The notes under the pieces were generated by a model. The model did not search any database. It had not been told where the DNA came from and saw nothing but the letters and a program-made list of their open reading frames with translations. DNA of 16,264 nucleotides from W0P28-013 sp051878315. Its GTDB lineage: Bacteria > Bacteroidota > Bacteroidia > Bacteroidales > Paludibacteraceae. The position numbers were made by a program, and so were the translations under genes. Positions 14,142-16,264 of this stretch are shown here, piece by piece. The stretch is taken from contig JBJEJW010000036.1 of assembly GCA_051878315.1 (NCBI GenBank), positions 1-16,264 of the forward strand, read 5' to 3'. Within the stretch, counting starts at the first letter, position 1. Each line of letters opens with the position of its first letter.

Positions 14142-15803
14142 ATGTCTGACATTAAAGAAAAAACATTAAAGCTCATTGACGGCCTGAAAGCCACCTGCCA
14201 GGCATACGGCATGGGCAACGACGGCAACGAGTATAAGATCATCACTCAGGTATTTCTCTACAAGTTCCTGAACGACAAGTTCGGCTATGAGGTGAAGAAT
14301 GCCAAAAGCGATATTGCCAGAAAACTCAACGGCGAAGAGAAATGGGAAACGGCATACGCCAATCTTTCCGACGATGAACGGATGTTTATCCAGAGTGCCA
14401 TTTCGCCGGATGTTCCGATGCTTGAACCTTATCACCTGATTGCCAACCTCTGGAATCAGCAGGGAAAGGGCGACTTCGACATGATTTTTGATGCCACAAT
14501 GACGGATATTGCGGAGAAGAATGCCGACATTTTCTCCACACAGACAACGGCAAACACGAAGATTCCCTTGTTTGAGCCGCTCACTCCTTTTGTGACCGAC
14601 ACGGCACAACGTGCGCCTTTTGCCCGTGCGCTGGTGGATAAACTCGTCAACTTCTCTTTTGAAGAAGCCTTTGCTCAGAACTACGACTTCTTTTCCAGCA
14701 TATTTGAATATCTGATCAAGGACTACAATACTGCCGGTGGCGGCAAGTATGCCGAATACTATACGCCTCACGCCATCGCGACCATCATGGCCCGTCTGCT
14801 CGTGGGCGACAATGCCGACCTGCACAGCATGGAGTGCTACGACCCATCGGCAGGAACGGGAACTCTACTGATGGCACTCAGCCATCAGATAGGCGAAGAC
14901 CGCTGCACCATCTTCTCGCAGGACATCTCTCAGCGGAGCAACAAGATGCTGAAACTCAACCTGTTGCTCAACGGACTTGTGTCGTCGCTCGACAATGCCA
15001 TTCAAGGCGACACGCTCGTAAGCCCCTATCACAAAAGCGACGACGGACAACAGTTGCGCCAGTTTGACTTTGTCGTCAGCAATCCGCCCTTCAAGATGGA
15101 CTTTTCCGATACGCGGGAAAAAATTGCTGCCATGCCGGCACGTTTTTGGGCTGGAGTTCCCAATGTGCCTGCCAAGAAGAAGGAATCGATGGCAATATAC
15201 ACCTGCTTTATCCAGCACGTCATCAATTCACTGAAAAAGACAGGTAAGGGAGCGATTGTCATTCCTACGGGATTTATCACAGCCAAAAGCGGTATCGAGA
15301 ACAAGATTCTCCATGAAATAGTAGACAAAAAGGTGGTGTATGGCTGCGTTTCCATGCCAAGCAACGTGTTTGCCAATACGGGAACGAATGTCAGTGTGCT
15401 CTTCTTCGACATGTCGGCAACCTCCGACAAGGTGATTCTGATTGATGCCAGCAAGATGGGCGAAGAATACAAGGATGCCAATGGACTGAAAAAGGTTCGT
15501 CTGAACGATGACGAGATAGAAAAGATAGTCGGCACATTCCAGCGCAAGGAGGTTGTGGACGACTTTTCAGTGGCTGTCACTTATGACGAAATCAAGGAAA
15601 AGGGTTACAGCCTTTCTGCCGGACAGTATTTCGACATCAAGATTGACTATGTAGATATAACGGAAGACGAGTTTAATGCCCGTATGGCAAATTACAAACA
15701 AACGCTTTCCGAGCAATTTGCAGAAAGTCATCGGTTGGAAGAAGAAATCATGAAACAGTTGGATGCTTTGCATTTCAACGCAAATGTAGGTAACAATGAG
15801 TAA
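14142..15803 (+). CDS. hsdM: type I restriction-modification DNA methyltransferase subunit M (HsdM)
   Basis: A 553-residue N6-adenine DNA methyltransferase. It methylates the host recognition site chosen by HsdS and joins HsdR to form the restriction complex. An N-terminal helical HsdM_N domain (about 1-160, with GNEYKIITQVFLYKFLNDKFG) precedes the N6_Mtase domain. YYTPHAIATIMARLLV leads into SAM motif I DPSAGTG (234-240), and the catalytic motif IV is NPPF (314-317) in FDFVVSNPPFKMDF. The family-typical TNVSVLFFD and a C-terminal helical tail (DEFNARMANYKQTLSEQFAE) follow. All key residues are present. It starts 5 bp after hsdR, and its last 8 bases overlap the next gene. G/C rises in the first 900 bases (up to 39 of 60 in the row at 14761) and falls again later, unlike hsdR. 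No hsdS is in view; it probably lies beyond the window. Confidence 0.95.
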   Translation: MSDIKEKTLKLIDGLKATCQAYGMGNDGNEYKIITQVFLYKFLNDKFGYEVKNAKSDIARKLNGEEKWETAYANLSDDERMFIQSAISPDVPMLEPYHLIANLWNQQGKGDFDMIFDATMTDIAEKNADIFSTQTTANTKIPLFEPLTPFVTDTAQRAPFARALVDKLVNFSFEEAFAQNYDFFSSIFEYLIKDYNTAGGGKYAEYYTPHAIATIMARLLVGDNADLHSMECYDPSAGTGTLLMALSHQIGEDRCTIFSQDISQRSNKMLKLNLLLNGLVSSLDNAIQGDTLVSPYHKSDDGQQLRQFDFVVSNPPFKMDFSDTREKIAAMPARFWAGVPNVPAKKKESMAIYTCFIQHVINSLKKTGKGAIVIPTGFITAKSGIENKILHEIVDKKVVYGCVSMPSNVFANTGTNVSVLFFDMSATSDKVILIDASKMGEEYKDANGLKKVRLNDDEIEKIVGTFQRKEVVDDFSVAVTYDEIKEKGYSLSAGQYFDIKIDYVDITEDEFNARMANYKQTLSEQFAESHRLEEEIMKQLDALHFNANVGNNE

Positions 15804-16264
15804 AGGATTGACCATCATAGATAAGGACTACACCCAGTGGGTAGAAGACCTTAGTGTGCGTTATCGCCAAAGTCAAATCAAGGCTGCCGTAAGAGTAAAC
15901 CGAGAACTGCTCAAGTATTATTGGGAACTCGGCCGAGATATAGAAAAAATGCACGTTGAAGAACGTTGGGGACAGAGTGTCATTAAAAATCTCTCTGTGG
16001 ATTTGCAACTCAAGAATCCAAACTCAACAGGACTTTCACGTACCAACATCTACTATGCAAAGAAATTTTATTTGCTTTATTCCCAATACCTAAAAGTTGT
16101 CCCACAAGCTGTGGGACAATTGGAGGATGGAAATGCTCCACAAGTCACGGAAGATTCCTCTGAAGTTGTCCCACAAGTTGTGGAACAATTAGAAGAAATG
16201 CTTTTTTCCATACCTTGGGGACACCATCGTTATTTGATTGACAGATATGGAACTGAACCAGAAA
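15796..16264 (+). CDS. DUF1016 (YhcG-type) nuclease family protein, N-terminal part
   Basis: The first 156 codons of a gene that runs off the right edge. It opens MSKGLTIIDKDYTQWVEDL, followed by the DUF1016 N-terminal domain (PF17761): AAVRVNRELLKYYWELGRDI, WGQSVIKNLSVDL, then TGLSRTNIYYAKKFYLLY and later FSIPWGHHRYLID. Full-length family members carry a PD-(D/E)xK-like nuclease domain after this region (PF06250); it is not visible here, so catalytic competence cannot be judged. The N-terminal domain is helical and may bind DNA or partner subunits; that is inference. The ATG at 15796-15798 overlaps the hsdM stop by 8 bases, a sign of translational coupling. An insertion between the two domain segments (residues about 101-134) carries two copies of VVPQ(A/V)V(G/E)QLE(D/E). 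Such genes are common passengers in Bacteroidota type I operons, but their role there is not settled. Confidence 0.88.
   Translation, partial: MSKGLTIIDKDYTQWVEDLSVRYRQSQIKAAVRVNRELLKYYWELGRDIEKMHVEERWGQSVIKNLSVDLQLKNPNSTGLSRTNIYYAKKFYLLYSQYLKVVPQAVGQLEDGNAPQVTEDSSEVVPQVVEQLEEMLFSIPWGHHRYLIDRYGTEPE
16096..16197 (+). repeat. imperfect 69-bp-period direct repeat inside the DUF1016 gene
   Basis: About 33 bases starting with GTTGTCCCACAAG at 16096 recur at 16165 with several changes, exactly 69 bases (23 codons) apart. At protein level V101-D111 matches V124-E134. The period keeps the reading frame. Confidence 0.75.
16097..16119. repeat. perfect 10-bp inverted repeat, with a near copy at 16166-16188
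   Basis: TTGTCCCACA (16097-16106), spacer AGC, then TGTGGGACAA (16110-16119) is a perfect 10-bp inverted repeat within coding sequence. The second copy (16166-16188) has the same left arm, spacer AGT and one mismatch in the right arm (TGTGGAACAA). It could form an mRNA hairpin or arise simply from the VVPQAVGQ codons. Confidence 0.7.

Noticed and set aside
16096..16197. CRISPR-like or mobile-element repeat
   Set aside because: There are only two diverged copies, in frame inside a coding region, without spacers, target duplications or a transposase.

Overview
The window looks like a chromosome segment from a Bacteroidales bacterium (Bacteroides, Prevotella or Muribaculaceae type; I cannot fix the genus). 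Three things point there. Upstream regions carry the Bacteroidota promoter pattern TTTG-N19-TAnnTTTG, and most genes lack a Shine-Dalgarno sequence. Several genes belong to families common in this order (DUF5063, EFR1-type ferredoxin-flavodoxin, Wzi-like outer membrane protein, RecD-like helicase).

Left and centre (1-10430) are tightly packed, core-like genes. A secreted, membrane-anchored TPM-domain protein runs rightwards at 61-1176. It converges on a long leftward series. Read in the direction of transcription, the first unit is ribE (riboflavin synthase), an EFR1 flavodoxin/ferredoxin fusion, a Wzi-like outer membrane barrel and the YgiQ radical-SAM protein, with gaps of 9-12 bp. A near-perfect promoter at 5377-5407 then starts a second unit: DUF5063 protein, DEDDy 3'-5' exonuclease, RlmI-like rRNA methyltransferase, secreted DUF2147 protein and RecD-like helicase, with gaps of 4-20 bp.

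Right (10650-16264) is a defence cassette: hsdR, hsdM and the start of a DUF1016 (YhcG-type) nuclease gene, all rightward and nearly contiguous. It is cut by the window end, so hsdS is not seen. HsdR and HsdM have all their main catalytic motifs and look intact. The 475 bp between ribE and hsdR is not empty. It holds the remains of an XRE-family helix-turn-helix regulator (about 10702-10904), with no start codon, a TGG-to-TGA stop and several frameshifts. The fragment ends one base before the hsdR start codon and sits behind a promoter that still looks usable. I read this as a restriction operon that has lost its own regulator.

I found no tRNA, rRNA, CRISPR array, insertion sequence, integrase or attachment repeat. 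I see no wholly new system. The items most worth a second look are the dead regulator, the DUF1016 gene inside the restriction operon with its 69-bp repeat and perfect inverted repeat, and the base-composition step within the hsd genes.
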